Of a stretch of DNA of 64,000 nt, positions 29,981 to 38,394 are shown piece by piece. The stretch lies in assembly GCA_037439785.1 (NCBI GenBank), contig JBBIVJ010000012.1:40244-104243 (forward strand). The letters run 5' to 3'. The first letter of the stretch is position 1. The number at the start of each line of letters is the position of its first letter. The notes below the pieces were generated by a model. That model was not told the origin of the DNA. It did not search any database and was given only the letters and a program-made list of their open reading frames with translations. Source of the DNA: DSVZ01 sp037439785. Lineage in GTDB: Bacteria > Verrucomicrobiota > Verrucomicrobiia > Limisphaerales > J093. The position numbers and the translations under genes are program-made.

Positions 29981-30008
29981 TTGCAATCCGGTTCGGGCGG
30001 CGTAGGGT
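29981..30008 (+). promoter_or_regulatory. promoter of tRNA-Gly
   Basis: TTGCAA at 29981-29986, 16-base spacer, TAGGGT at 30003-30008, 17 bases before the tRNA 5' end. TAGGGT also appears as the -10 of the SIS gene at 53746 and of the cysteine desulfurase gene at 31552. Confidence 0.5.
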
Positions 30009-30025
30009 CACGTGCGTCGGAGGAC

Positions 30026-30102
30026 GCGAGCGTAGCTCAGCCTGGTAGAGCGCAACCTTGCCAAGGTTGATGTCGAGGGTTCGAATCCCTTCGCTCGCTC
30101 CA
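30026..30102 (+). tRNA. tRNA-Gly(GCC)
   Basis: Complete cloverleaf: acceptor GCGAGCG (30026-30032) pairs with CGCTCGC (30092-30098); D arm GCTC...GAGC; anticodon stem CAACC/GGTTG with loop TTGCCAA, anticodon GCC at 30060-30062; T arm with GGTTCGAATCC; discriminator T and encoded CCA. Heptanucleotide arrays flank the gene on both sides; no integrase or attachment duplication is seen. Confidence 0.97.
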
Positions 30103-30165
30103 ACTTTCTTCCGCGAGTTTCCCCCAATGACCGCCATCCATCCGGGATGCCTTGTGCGGGGGATG

Positions 30166-30200
30166 GGAGCCAGGAGTCAGAAGTCAGGAGCCAGAAGGGA
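30166..30200. repeat. heptanucleotide array 3
   Basis: Five 7-base units: GGAGCCA, GGAGTCA, GAAGTCA, GGAGCCA, GAAGGGA. Different sequence from arrays 1 and 2 but the same period. Confidence 0.6.
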
Positions 30201-30270
30201 AGGATCCGGGGGGGAGTCAGACCGCGGGCGTTCGCTGTTCGGGTTTCATCCCCTCACCCATTCACCCCTT

Positions 30271-30286
30271 TTCTGAGTTTCTGAGT
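30271..30286. repeat. octanucleotide direct repeat
   Basis: TTCTGAGT twice in tandem, followed by a decayed copy TTTGACTT. Part of the same repeat-rich stretch downstream of tRNA-Gly. Confidence 0.4.
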
Positions 30287-30331
30287 TTTGACTTGTCCCC
30301 AAGCCAAGGCCGGCCCGTTGTGCCAACAGGT

Positions 30332-30359
30332 CAATCCGCAATCGTCAATCGTCAATGGG
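30332..30359. repeat. heptanucleotide array 4
   Basis: Four 7-base units: CAATCCG, CAATCGT, CAATCGT, CAATGGG. It ends 17 bases before the stop of the cysteine desulfurase gene. Confidence 0.55.
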
Positions 30360-30376
30360 CAGAGGGTCGGGGGCCG

Positions 30377-31540
30377 TCAGCCGGCCGCATCGCCAGCCGG
30401 CAGGGGGTGGCCGCGTGCGGCGGTGGTCAGGCGGGCGTGGGCGGTGGTCAGGGCCTCCAGCAGGGCCGTCCAATCTTCCGGCGTGGTTTCCCACCCGGCG
30501 CTGAACCGCAGCATCCGGTCGGCGGCCCCGGCTGGGATGCCCATGGCCCGCAGCACATGGGAAGGCTGCTCCTTGCCGCTGGCACAGGCCGAACCGGTCG
30601 AGACGGCGAACCCCAACTTGTCCAGTTGCACCACCCAGCGTCGCCGCGTGTCGCTGGCGGGGGGCATCAGCGCAGCCACGGTGTTCCAGAGCCGGGGGAC
30701 CGTCCCGCCCAGGATGGTGATTTCCGGCAGGGCCGCGTGCAGGCCCGCCAGGAAGGCATCCCGCCACAGCGCGCGCAGCGCGGCCTCACCGGCGGCCAGG
30801 CGCCGTTCGCACTCCTCCCAGGCGGCGGTCAGGGCCAGGATACCGGGCAGATTCTCGGTGCCGGCGCGACGTCCCCCTTCCTGGGGGCCGCCGACCAGCA
30901 ACGGCTGAAAGCCCCGCGGGACCTTGAGGAAACCCACCCCCGGAGGACCGCCGAACTTGTGGGCGCTGCCGAAAACCGCGTCGCACTCGCCCAGCCCGGC
31001 GGCCGGGAGGCGACCGGTCCATTGGGCGGCGTCACAGACCAGGGGCACGCCGTGCCGACGGCACAGGGCCAGCGCCTCGCGCCAGGGTTGCAGCACGCCC
31101 GTTTCGTTGTTGGCGGCCATGAGCGCCACCACCGCCGGCCATTCCCGGCCCAGCAGCTCGCTCAGGACGTCCAGATCCAACACGCCCGCCGGCGTCACCG
31201 GCAACAGACGCAGGCGCGGGCCGAACCAGCGCCGGGCCGCCGCCAGCACACAGGGGTGTTCGATGGCGGAGACCCAGGCCGGCCCCACGGCCGTGCGGGC
31301 GTAGTGATGGCACAGCGCGTTGGCCGCCTCGGAGGCACCGCTGGTCCAGACCAGGTCGAAGGGCGAGCACCCCAGCCAGCCGGCGGCGGCGGCGCGGGCC
31401 GCTTCCAGGGCGGCCTCGGCCCGGGCACCGGCACGATGGGGGCTGGAGGGGTTGGCGGCGAACTGCTCAACCGCCCCGAGCCACGCCTCCCGGGCCGCCG
31501 GGCTGAGCGGGGCGGTGGCGTTGTGGTCGAAGTAACGCAC
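30377..31540 (-). CDS. cysteine desulfurase (NifS/IscS-like)
   Basis: 387 residues from GTG 31540; a -10-like TAGGGT (31552-31547) sits six bases before it. PLP-binding Lys195 is in SAHKFGGP and the persulfide Cys319 is in STGSACASG, both canonical. YFDHNATAPLSP starts the protein as in NifS/IscS. It removes sulfur from cysteine for Fe-S clusters, lipoate or thio-modification. The gene is divergent from the eight-gene operon at 31630-40196 and only 89 bases from it, so it may supply sulfur for the operon's Fe-S and radical SAM proteins. Confidence 0.92.
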   Translation of the reverse strand: MRYFDHNATAPLSPAAREAWLGAVEQFAANPSSPHRAGARAEAALEAARAAAAGWLGCSPFDLVWTSGASEAANALCHHYARTAVGPAWVSAIEHPCVLAAARRWFGPRLRLLPVTPAGVLDLDVLSELLGREWPAVVALMAANNETGVLQPWREALALCRRHGVPLVCDAAQWTGRLPAAGLGECDAVFGSAHKFGGPPGVGFLKVPRGFQPLLVGGPQEGGRRAGTENLPGILALTAAWEECERRLAAGEAALRALWRDAFLAGLHAALPEITILGGTVPRLWNTVAALMPPASDTRRRWVVQLDKLGFAVSTGSACASGKEQPSHVLRAMGIPAGAADRMLRFSAGWETTPEDWTALLEALTTAHARLTTAARGHPLPAGDAAG

Positions 31541-31593
31541 GACCGCACCCTAGCCGGCCGGACCGGTCCCGGCGAGTTTTTGACCGGCCGGGC

Positions 31594-31623
31594 TTGAAGC
31601 GGCCCGCGCCTGGCCGGTAGCTT
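31594..31623 (+). promoter_or_regulatory. promoter of the isoprenoid/Fe-S operon, probably leaderless
   Basis: TTGAAG at 31594-31599, 18-base spacer, TAGCTT at 31618-31623, six bases, then GTG 31630. No other strong promoter is seen inside the eight-gene string. Confidence 0.45.
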
Positions 31624-31629
31624 CGAGCC

Positions 31630-32115
31630 GTGGACAGCCGCACGGTTCTCTATCGCCGCGCGACGTTTGTGACGCATCTGCCCGTCGCCTACCTCTACAC
31701 GCCGGCCCACTGCTGGCTGGCGCGGGTGGGTACCGAACCCGCCGGCCCCCGTTGGCGGGTGGGGTACACCCGCTTTGCGCTGCGGATGCTGGGCGAGGTG
31801 GTGGACGTGCAATGGGACCGCACCCCCGGCCAGCCGGTCCGGTCGGGCGAGGTGCTGGGGACCATCGAGGGCTTCAAGGCCCTGAGCGACATTTACTGCG
31901 CCGGCCGCGGCCAATTTGGCGGGGGCAACCCCGCGCTGGCCGACACGCTCGACGCGGTCAACACCCAACCCTACGACGCCGGCTGGCTGTACGAGTTCAT
32001 CGGCGAGCCGGATGGGCGGGCGATGAACGTGGAGGGCTATCGGGATTTGCTCGACGCCACCATTGACCGCATCTTGGAACGCCAGCAGCAACAGGAACCG
32101 GAAGACCACGCATGA
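31630..32115 (+). CDS. glycine cleavage H-like lipoyl carrier protein
   Basis: 161 residues from GTG 31630. The region RWRVGYTRFALRMLGEVVDV and GEVLGTIEGFKALSDIY follows the H-protein fold, with Lys83 at the place of the lipoylated lysine. After the lysine the usual P-x-x-G-x-V-x-x-V-N turn is replaced by CAGRGQFGGGNPAL, so it is a divergent member. No glycine cleavage P or T protein is nearby, so it more likely serves as a lipoyl carrier for the other proteins of this operon, as GcvH-like proteins do in sulfur-oxidation Hdr-like systems. It overlaps the GTPase gene by four bases. Confidence 0.72.
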   Translation: MDSRTVLYRRATFVTHLPVAYLYTPAHCWLARVGTEPAGPRWRVGYTRFALRMLGEVVDVQWDRTPGQPVRSGEVLGTIEGFKALSDIYCAGRGQFGGGNPALADTLDAVNTQPYDAGWLYEFIGEPDGRAMNVEGYRDLLDATIDRILERQQQQEPEDHA

Positions 32116-33245
32116 GCACCCCGGCCCGTTACTACATGATCGGCGGCTTCCTCGGCGCGGGCAAAACCACCGCCGTGGCCGCGCTGGCCCGGCACCTGGT
32201 GGCGCAGGGCCGCCGCGTGGGGCTCATCACCAACGACCAGGGCGCCGGGCTGGTGGACACCGCCCTGCTGCGCGCCCGCGGCTTCCCCACCGAGGAGATT
32301 GCCGGCGGGTGTTTCTGTTGCCGGTTCAACTCCCTGGTCGAGGCCACGCGCAAACTTACCGCTGCCGCCCGCCCGGACGCCTTTGTGGCCGAGCCGGTGG
32401 GCAGTTGCACCGACCTGATGGCCACGGTGACCTACCCGCTGCGCCGGATGTACGGCCACCAGTTCCGGCTGGCGCCCTTGAGCGTCCTGCTGGACCCCGT
32501 GCGGAGCGAGCAAATGCTGGGCCTGCGGCCGGGCCGGACCTTTTCCGACAAGGTGCGCTACATCTGGCACAAACAAGCCGAGGAAGCCGACCTGCTGGTC
32601 CTGGCCAAGTGCGACCTGCTCGACCCCCCGCGCCGCGAGCGCCTGCTCGCCCGGCTGAGCGAGGTGTTCCCCGGCCGGCCCCTGCTGACCGTCTCGGTCC
32701 GCTCCGGCGAGGGCGTGGAGGCGTGGTTCGCCCGACTCGAAGCCGGTGAAGCCGGCACCGACCCCGCGATGGAGCTGGACTACGACACCTACGCCGAGGG
32801 GGAGACCCGGCTGGGCTGGCTCAACGCCACCCTCCGGGTGACGGCCGCACCCGCCTGTGACACCTCCGCCCTGCTGGAAGCCCTGGCCCGGCTCATGCAC
32901 CAGGGCCTGGCCGGCGCGGAAATCGCCCACCTCAAAATGACCCTCAGCCCGGATGACAGCCTCCACGGTGAAATCGCCGCCCTCAGCCTGGTGCGCAGCG
33001 ACCTCGTGCCCGAGTTGACCCTGCGGCTCGAGACCCCCGTGCACGGCGGCGAACTATTGGTCAACCTCCGCGCCGAGGCGGACCCGGCCCAACTGCGGCG
33101 CGCGCTCCAGGCCGCGGTCGAAGCCCTGCCGGCGGCCTTCCCCGGCCTCGACGTCGCCCTCGACCACGTCGAGCAGTTCCGGCCCGGGCGCCCCCAACCC
33201 ACCCACCGCCTGACCACGGCGACGGCCCCGCAGCCCACGTCATGA
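32112..33245 (+). CDS. G3E family GTPase (CobW/UreG-like metallochaperone)
   Basis: 377 residues, ATG 32112 in an ATGA overlap. Walker A GGFLGAGKTT (11-20), the metal-binding CFCC (67-70), the switch region NDQGAGLVD and a guanine-binding AKCDLL are all present. G3E GTPases insert metals or cofactors into partner enzymes. The C-terminal third (about 245-345) is not a standard CobW domain I can name. Next to Fe-S and radical SAM genes it may help to load a metal centre in one of them; the metal is unknown. Confidence 0.85.
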   Translation: MSTPARYYMIGGFLGAGKTTAVAALARHLVAQGRRVGLITNDQGAGLVDTALLRARGFPTEEIAGGCFCCRFNSLVEATRKLTAAARPDAFVAEPVGSCTDLMATVTYPLRRMYGHQFRLAPLSVLLDPVRSEQMLGLRPGRTFSDKVRYIWHKQAEEADLLVLAKCDLLDPPRRERLLARLSEVFPGRPLLTVSVRSGEGVEAWFARLEAGEAGTDPAMELDYDTYAEGETRLGWLNATLRVTAAPACDTSALLEALARLMHQGLAGAEIAHLKMTLSPDDSLHGEIAALSLVRSDLVPELTLRLETPVHGGELLVNLRAEADPAQLRRALQAAVEALPAAFPGLDVALDHVEQFRPGRPQPTHRLTTATAPQPTS

Positions 33246-33637
33246 AACCGCCCACCCTCCTCTACTGCCACTGCCAGTACGCGCAGGTGTTGCCGGCCCC
33301 GACCAAGGCCGCCGTCCTGCAACGGCTCTGCGCCTCCGGCCGCGCCTTCGAGGCGGTCCCCGACCTGTGTGAGCTGGCCGCCCGCCGCGACCCCCTGCTG
33401 GCGCGCCTGGCAGCGGCGGGGCCGCTCAAGATCGCCGCCTGCTTCCCGCGGGCGGTCAAAGGGCTCTTCGCCGGCGCCGGCACTCCACTGGTCGCGGAAC
33501 ATACCGAGGTGGTCAACCTGCGTGTGCTCGAGGCCGACACCGCCACCGCCGCCCTGCTCGAAGCCTCCCTGACTCCCAACCTGCCGGCCGGCCGCGCCAC
33601 CGACGCCCCGGCCCCGGCTCCCACCCCCGCCTCCTGA
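33242..33637 (+). CDS. small HdrA-N-like cysteine-containing protein
   Basis: 131 residues, ATG 33242 in an ATGA overlap. It begins LLYCHCQYAQVLP (Cys9, Cys11), with further Cys in LQRLCASG, DLCELAARR and KIAACFPRAVKGLF. The last motif resembles the AACSPR segment of the N-terminal domain of heterodisulfide reductase subunit A, so it may bind an Fe-S cluster or carry thiols. The C-terminal 25 residues are Pro/Ala-rich. The family call is weak; the position directly before a ferredoxin gene supports an electron-transfer role. Confidence 0.55.
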   Translation: MKPPTLLYCHCQYAQVLPAPTKAAVLQRLCASGRAFEAVPDLCELAARRDPLLARLAAAGPLKIAACFPRAVKGLFAGAGTPLVAEHTEVVNLRVLEADTATAALLEASLTPNLPAGRATDAPAPAPTPAS

Positions 33638-33639
33638 CC

Positions 33640-34494
33640 ATGGCCCTGCTCCAACCCCTGCTCCGCGTGGTCTTGTACGAGGGCGAAGGCGCCGTCCCTC
33701 TCGCCACCGAGGAACGGCAGGCGCTGCTCACCGCCCTCCTGGAACACGGCTTACCCGTCTCCCGCACCCGGGGCGACACGTGGCCCGCAGCTCCCGCAGG
33801 CGACACCCTCGCCGTGGTGGGACGCTTCAACCATCCGCCGCCGGCGGCGGGCGCCGAGGGCGGCGCGGTGGTGGTGCAGGCGCTGGACGGCCTGGACGCC
33901 GCAGGGCTGGCCCGCCGGCTGGTCCTAGAGCGCCAGCGGCGGGGTGGGGCCGAAGCCGGCGCGTGGAAGCCGTGGTTTCCGGTGATTGACCCGGACCGCT
34001 GCACCCACTGCATGCAGTGCCTGAGCTTCTGCCTGTTCGGTGTCTATGGCGCCGATGCGGACAAGCACCTGCAGGTCGAGCATCCCGACCAGTGCAAGAC
34101 CAACTGCCCCGCCTGCTCCCGCGTCTGCCCCGAGGCCGCCATCATGTTCCCCAAGTACAAGGCCGGCCCGATCAACGGCGAGCCGGTCACCGAGGCGGAC
34201 CTCCAGCGCGAGAAGATGAAGATTGACATCTCCGCCCTGCTGGGCGGCGACGTGTACGCGCTGTTGCGCCAGCGCAGTGAACACGCCCGCTCCCGCTTCT
34301 CGAAGGAGCGGGACGCGGACAAGGCCCTGGCCGAGCGCCAGAAATGCCTCGCTCAGCTCGCCGCCGACGTGCCGCCGGAGGTCCTCATGAGCCTGCCCTC
34401 GCCCCAGGAAATTGCCCGCCGGGCCGAGGCGGCTGCCGCCCGCGCCCGCGCGGTGCGCGAACAACCCACCCCCCCGCCCCCCGCCCCGGCCTGA
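33640..34494 (+). CDS. ferredoxin-type 4Fe-4S protein
   Basis: 284 residues from ATG 33640, two bases after the previous stop. The N-terminal 110 residues are a mixed domain without cysteines. A cluster domain follows from Cys121: CTHCMQCLSFCLFGVYG, then CKTNCPACSRVCPEAAIMF, enough for two 4Fe-4S clusters with an unusual long insert. The C-terminal region (about 195-284) is charged and helical, ending in Pro/Ala. It likely passes electrons to the radical SAM enzyme or the HdrA-like partner encoded next to it. The stop overlaps the next start (TGATG). Confidence 0.8.
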   Translation: MALLQPLLRVVLYEGEGAVPLATEERQALLTALLEHGLPVSRTRGDTWPAAPAGDTLAVVGRFNHPPPAAGAEGGAVVVQALDGLDAAGLARRLVLERQRRGGAEAGAWKPWFPVIDPDRCTHCMQCLSFCLFGVYGADADKHLQVEHPDQCKTNCPACSRVCPEAAIMFPKYKAGPINGEPVTEADLQREKMKIDISALLGGDVYALLRQRSEHARSRFSKERDADKALAERQKCLAQLAADVPPEVLMSLPSPQEIARRAEAAAARARAVREQPTPPPPAPA

Positions 34495-35771
34495 TGCTCC
34501 CCGCCCTGATCCTCCGCACCCTGCGCCGGGCGGATTTCCGCTGCGTGCGCAAGTTTGTCTGGAACTTCGGCGTGCGCGGCGCGCTCTCCGTGCACCGCTT
34601 CAAGCGCCGGCTCCGCCGCGGCGAGTACTTTCCGCCGTTCCTGTACCTCTCGATCATCAACTCCTGCAACCTCCGCTGCCAGGGCTGTTGGGTGGACGTG
34701 ACCGGCCCGCGCACCCTCATCGAGCTGGACACCCTCCACCGGACCATCCGCGAGGCGCGCGCCCGCGGCAACGCCTTCTTCGGCATCCTCGGGGGCGAAC
34801 CGTTCCTGCATCCCGGCCTGCTGGACCTGCTGGCGGCGCACCCGGACTGCTACTTCCAGCTCTTCACCAACGGCCATTTCCTCACCGACGCCGTGGCCGA
34901 ACGGCTCCGGCGCCTGGGCAACGCCACCCCCCTGATCTCGATCGAGGGCCACGAACTGACCAGCGACGTGCGGCGCGGCCATTCGGAGGTCTTTGCCCGG
35001 TCGCTGCGCGGCCTCGAGGCCAGCGTGCGGGCCGGCCTGCTCACCGGCGTGGCCACCAGCCTCTGCCAGTCCAACCTGGACGAACTGCTCACCGAGGCCT
35101 GGCTGCGCGAGCTGATCCGCCGCGGCGTCCATTACGTCTGGTACCACACCTACCGGCCGGTCGGCCCGCGCATGACCCCGGAACTGGCCCTGCGCCCCGA
35201 CCAGCTCACCCGCGTGCGGCGCTTCATCGTCGAAATGCGCGCCCGCCTGCCACTGATCCTCATTGACGCCTACTACGACGCCGGGGGCCGGGCCTTGTGC
35301 CCGATGGCCACCGGCATCTCCCACCACGTCGGACCGGCCGGCGACATCGAACCCTGCCCCATCATCCAATTTGCCGTTGAAACCATCCGCGACCCGCGCG
35401 GCGTCTTCGTCACCATGTGCGACTCGGCCTTCCTGACTGACTTCCGGCGGCTGGCCGCCCGGCACACCCGCGGCTGCGTGGTTCTGGAGCGGCCCGATCT
35501 GGTCCTGGACCTGGTCCGCCGCCATGGCGCGCGGGACACCACCCTGCGCGGCACCGCCCGGGCCGAACTGGAGGCCATGCAGCCCCGCCCCAGCCAGTGG
35601 CTGCCCGGCGAGGAAATCCCCGAACGCCACTGGCTGTACCGCTGGGCCAAACGCGCGGCCTACGCGGACTTCGGCGCCTACCGCGACCTGGCGCCCGACG
35701 CCGCCGCCCGCGTCCGACGCCTCCAAGCCGAAGGCGAACCCCATCCCAAACTCCCCGCCCTCTGCCCATGA
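34494..35771 (+). CDS. radical SAM enzyme
   Basis: 425 residues from ATG 34494. The cluster motif is CNLRCQGC (Cys58, Cys62, Cys65), followed by GGEPFLHPGLLDLL (SAM-binding GGE) and QLFTNGHFL. Further Cys occur in ALCPMATG (about 270) and EPCPIIQF (about 283), possibly for an auxiliary cluster. It begins with a membrane-surface-like basic stretch, KFVWNFGVRG. It resembles HpnH-type and other lipid-acting radical SAM proteins in general layout, but I cannot assign a reaction. Location between the ferredoxin and polyprenyl-synthetase genes suggests it acts on an isoprenoid. Confidence 0.85.
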   Translation: MLPALILRTLRRADFRCVRKFVWNFGVRGALSVHRFKRRLRRGEYFPPFLYLSIINSCNLRCQGCWVDVTGPRTLIELDTLHRTIREARARGNAFFGILGGEPFLHPGLLDLLAAHPDCYFQLFTNGHFLTDAVAERLRRLGNATPLISIEGHELTSDVRRGHSEVFARSLRGLEASVRAGLLTGVATSLCQSNLDELLTEAWLRELIRRGVHYVWYHTYRPVGPRMTPELALRPDQLTRVRRFIVEMRARLPLILIDAYYDAGGRALCPMATGISHHVGPAGDIEPCPIIQFAVETIRDPRGVFVTMCDSAFLTDFRRLAARHTRGCVVLERPDLVLDLVRRHGARDTTLRGTARAELEAMQPRPSQWLPGEEIPERHWLYRWAKRAAYADFGAYRDLAPDAAARVRRLQAEGEPHPKLPALCP

Positions 35772-37516
35772 ATCCGAAGCTGCCCTCCCTGGTCTCCAGC
35801 ACCCCCACCGGTCTGCCCAGGCTGGTGCCGCTGCAAAAATGGCGCCCGCCGCAGCGGAACATCCCGTCCACGCCGGCCGAGCGCCAGCGCTGCCTGCTGG
35901 CCGCCCGCCATTACGTGGCCGAGTTCAACCCCGTGCCGCCGGTGCCCCTGGACGAACTCAAGGTCCACGCCGACCGCCTGGTGGCCCAGCTCGGCTGCGA
36001 CCCCCTCTACCGCGACTACCTGGGCGTGCTGCTCAACAACGAAATGTGGCGCGAGCAACTGGCCGCCGTGCCCTTCGAACGCCGCCTGCTCCTGCTGCCC
36101 AAATGCCTCCGCGTCGAAAACAAATGCCCCGCCCCCTTCGATGAATTCGGCCTGCTCTGCAAGCAGTGCGGCCTGTGCTCGATCCAGGACCTGACCCTCG
36201 AGGCGGAAAAACTCGGCTATGCCGTCCTCGTGGCCGAGGGCTCCGCCGTGGTCATGAGCCTCATCCAGACCGGCCAGATCGAGGCCATCGTGGGCGTCAG
36301 TTGCCTCAGCGTGCTCGAACGCGCCTTCTCCTACATGGAAGCGGCCGCCATCCCCGGCGTCGCCATCCCCCTGCTCCAGGACGATTGCGCCGACACCAAC
36401 GTGGACCTGGAGTGGGTCTGGGAATACATCCACCTCACCGCGGCGGACGCCACCCGGCGGCTGGACCTGGGCCGCCTGCGCGATGAAATCGAGTTCTGGT
36501 TCACCCCCGCCTCCCTGGACCTGGTCCTGGGTACCCCGGCCGACGAGACCGAGCGGCTGGCCCGCGGCTGGCTGGAGCGCGCCGGCAAACGCTGGCGGCC
36601 GTTCCTCACCGTCGCCGCCTGGCAGGCCCTGAGCGGCCGGACCGACGCCGAGGTCCCCGAGGACCTGCGCAAGGTCGCCGTGGCCGTCGAGTGCTTCCAC
36701 AAGGCCTCGCTCATCCACGACGACATCGAGGATGACGACCCGGTCCGCTACGGCGAAAAGACCCTCCACGCCGAACACGGCGTCCCGGTGGCGCTCAACG
36801 CCGGCGACTGGCTCCTGGGCGAAGGCTACCGCCTGCTGGCCTCCTGCCGGACCGATCCCGCCCTCCGCGCCGACCTGGTCCGCGTGGCCGCCGAGGGCCA
36901 GCGCGAACTCTGCCGCGGCCAGGGCGCGGAATTGTTGTGGGCCCGCCAGCCTGGTCCGCTGACCTCTTTGCAGGTGGTCAACATCTTCCGCCAGAAAACC
37001 GCCCCGGCCTTCGAGGTCGCCCTCCGCCTCGGTGCCCTGTACGCCGGCCGACACGAGGCATGCGCCGAGGTGCTGGGCGCCTTCAGCCGCGCCCTGGGCA
37101 TCGCCTACCAGATCCGCGACGACCTCGAGGACTTCGCCGCCGGCGATGCCAGCGCCGACCTGGAGGGCCGCCGCCCCAGCCTGGTCCTGGCCGTGGCCCG
37201 CGAACGTGCCCAGGGGGCCAAACGCGACCTGCTCGACCGGTTCTGGCGGCGCGAGCCCGGCGCCGAGCCGGCCGCCGTGGCCGCGCTCTGCCGCGAACTG
37301 CAGGCCGACACCCGCTGCCGCCACCTGCTGGAAAGCTACAAGGAAGAAGCCATCCGCTCCCTCGCCACCCTGGAACACCCCGGCCTCAAGGGGCTGCTCC
37401 GCCGCGTGGTGGGCAAGATTTTCAACGACGTGGAAATCCAGGGCTGGTGCAAGGAGCAGGAGCAGCGCAACGCCGCCCGCCGCGCGGCCACCGGGGCACC
37501 CCAACCGGCCGCTTGA
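35768..37516 (+). CDS. DUF116 - polyprenyl synthetase fusion
   Basis: 582 residues, ATG 35768 in an ATGA overlap. The first 215 residues match DUF116 (PF01976) with Cys113, Cys120, CKQCGLC (131-137), Cys179 and Cys207, likely an Fe-S site. From about 245 it is a trans-isoprenyl diphosphate synthase: first Asp-rich motif HDDIEDDD (317-324), KRWRPFL substrate motif, second Asp-rich motif RDDLEDF (about 455-461). It should condense isopentenyl diphosphate with allylic diphosphates; chain length cannot be read. Such a fusion with a cysteine-rich domain is unusual. Confidence 0.85.
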   Translation: MNPKLPSLVSSTPTGLPRLVPLQKWRPPQRNIPSTPAERQRCLLAARHYVAEFNPVPPVPLDELKVHADRLVAQLGCDPLYRDYLGVLLNNEMWREQLAAVPFERRLLLLPKCLRVENKCPAPFDEFGLLCKQCGLCSIQDLTLEAEKLGYAVLVAEGSAVVMSLIQTGQIEAIVGVSCLSVLERAFSYMEAAAIPGVAIPLLQDDCADTNVDLEWVWEYIHLTAADATRRLDLGRLRDEIEFWFTPASLDLVLGTPADETERLARGWLERAGKRWRPFLTVAAWQALSGRTDAEVPEDLRKVAVAVECFHKASLIHDDIEDDDPVRYGEKTLHAEHGVPVALNAGDWLLGEGYRLLASCRTDPALRADLVRVAAEGQRELCRGQGAELLWARQPGPLTSLQVVNIFRQKTAPAFEVALRLGALYAGRHEACAEVLGAFSRALGIAYQIRDDLEDFAAGDASADLEGRRPSLVLAVARERAQGAKRDLLDRFWRREPGAEPAAVAALCRELQADTRCRHLLESYKEEAIRSLATLEHPGLKGLLRRVVGKIFNDVEIQGWCKEQEQRNAARRAATGAPQPAA

Positions 37517-38394
37517 GCCTCCGCCTCCAATTGCTCCAGGTCGCCCGCCTCGCCCCCCGCCTGCTCGGGGACGCGACCGACCTGGTCCGCGCCTTCTGCG
37601 CCCGGCAGTTCACCCCCGCCGGCCCGGCCACCGACCGCGCCGGCCGGCCGGACCTTTACTACACGATTTTCGCCCTGGCCTGCGCCCAGGCCCTGGACGT
37701 GCCCCTCCCCACCGCACCGCTCCGCCGCTGGCTGGCGGGCTTTGGCGACGGGGCGGGACTGGACCTGGTGCACCTGGGCGCCCTGGCCCGCTGCTGGGCA
37801 GTGGTGGGCGAGGTCCCCCCCGACGTGCGCGCGGGGGTGCTGGCCCGCCTGGAGCAGTTCCGCCAGCCCGATGGGGGCTACCATGCCCGGCCGGAGACCG
37901 GCCACGGCACCGCTTACGATGCCTTTGTGGCCCTGGGCGCCTACGAGGACCTCCACGCCACGCCGCCGCGGGTCCTTGACCTGGTGGGCAGCCTGCGGCG
38001 GCTCCAAACCGCCGATCACGCCTGGAGCAATCTTCCCGGCCAGACGGTCGGCTCCCTCAACGCCACGGCCGGCGCGCTGACCCTCATCACCCACCTGGGC
38101 CTGCCGGTGGCGTCGGCGGTGGGGGACTGGCTGCTGGCCCGCGTCCATCCGGCGGGCGGCTTCTGTGCCGTGCCCGGTGCGCCCCTGCCCGATCTGCTCT
38201 CCACCGCCACCGCCCTGCACGCCCTGGCCTGTCTGGACCGGCGCCTGCCCGCCGCGCTGCACGAGCGTTGCCTGGATTTTCTCGACTCGCTCTGGAACGC
38301 CGCGGGCGGCTTCCACGGGCATTGGGCGGATGACCACCTGGACATCGAGTACACCTTCTACGGCCTGCTGGCCCTGGGACATCTGAGCGTATGA
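37513..38394 (+). CDS. prenyltransferase/squalene-cyclase-type alpha/alpha-barrel protein
   Basis: 293 residues, read from TTG 37513 in a TTGA overlap with the previous stop. It has repeated QW-like units of the protein prenyltransferase beta / terpene cyclase superfamily: RQPDGGYHARPETGHGTAY (about 118), LQTADHAWSNLPG and AAGGFHGHWADDHLDIEYTF near the end. No DxDD motif is seen and zinc ligands of protein prenyltransferases are not obvious. It may be a partner domain of the cyclase encoded next, which it overlaps by four bases. Confidence 0.72.
   Translation: MSLRLQLLQVARLAPRLLGDATDLVRAFCARQFTPAGPATDRAGRPDLYYTIFALACAQALDVPLPTAPLRRWLAGFGDGAGLDLVHLGALARCWAVVGEVPPDVRAGVLARLEQFRQPDGGYHARPETGHGTAYDAFVALGAYEDLHATPPRVLDLVGSLRRLQTADHAWSNLPGQTVGSLNATAGALTLITHLGLPVASAVGDWLLARVHPAGGFCAVPGAPLPDLLSTATALHALACLDRRLPAALHERCLDFLDSLWNAAGGFHGHWADDHLDIEYTFYGLLALGHLSV

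Noticed and set aside
29716..30005. Short open frames in the tRNA-Gly upstream region
   Set aside because: They run through hairpins and heptanucleotide arrays and have no family features or start signals.
30020..30110. tRNA-Gly as an integration site for a mobile element
   Set aside because: No integrase gene and no duplicated tRNA 3' end were found on either side.
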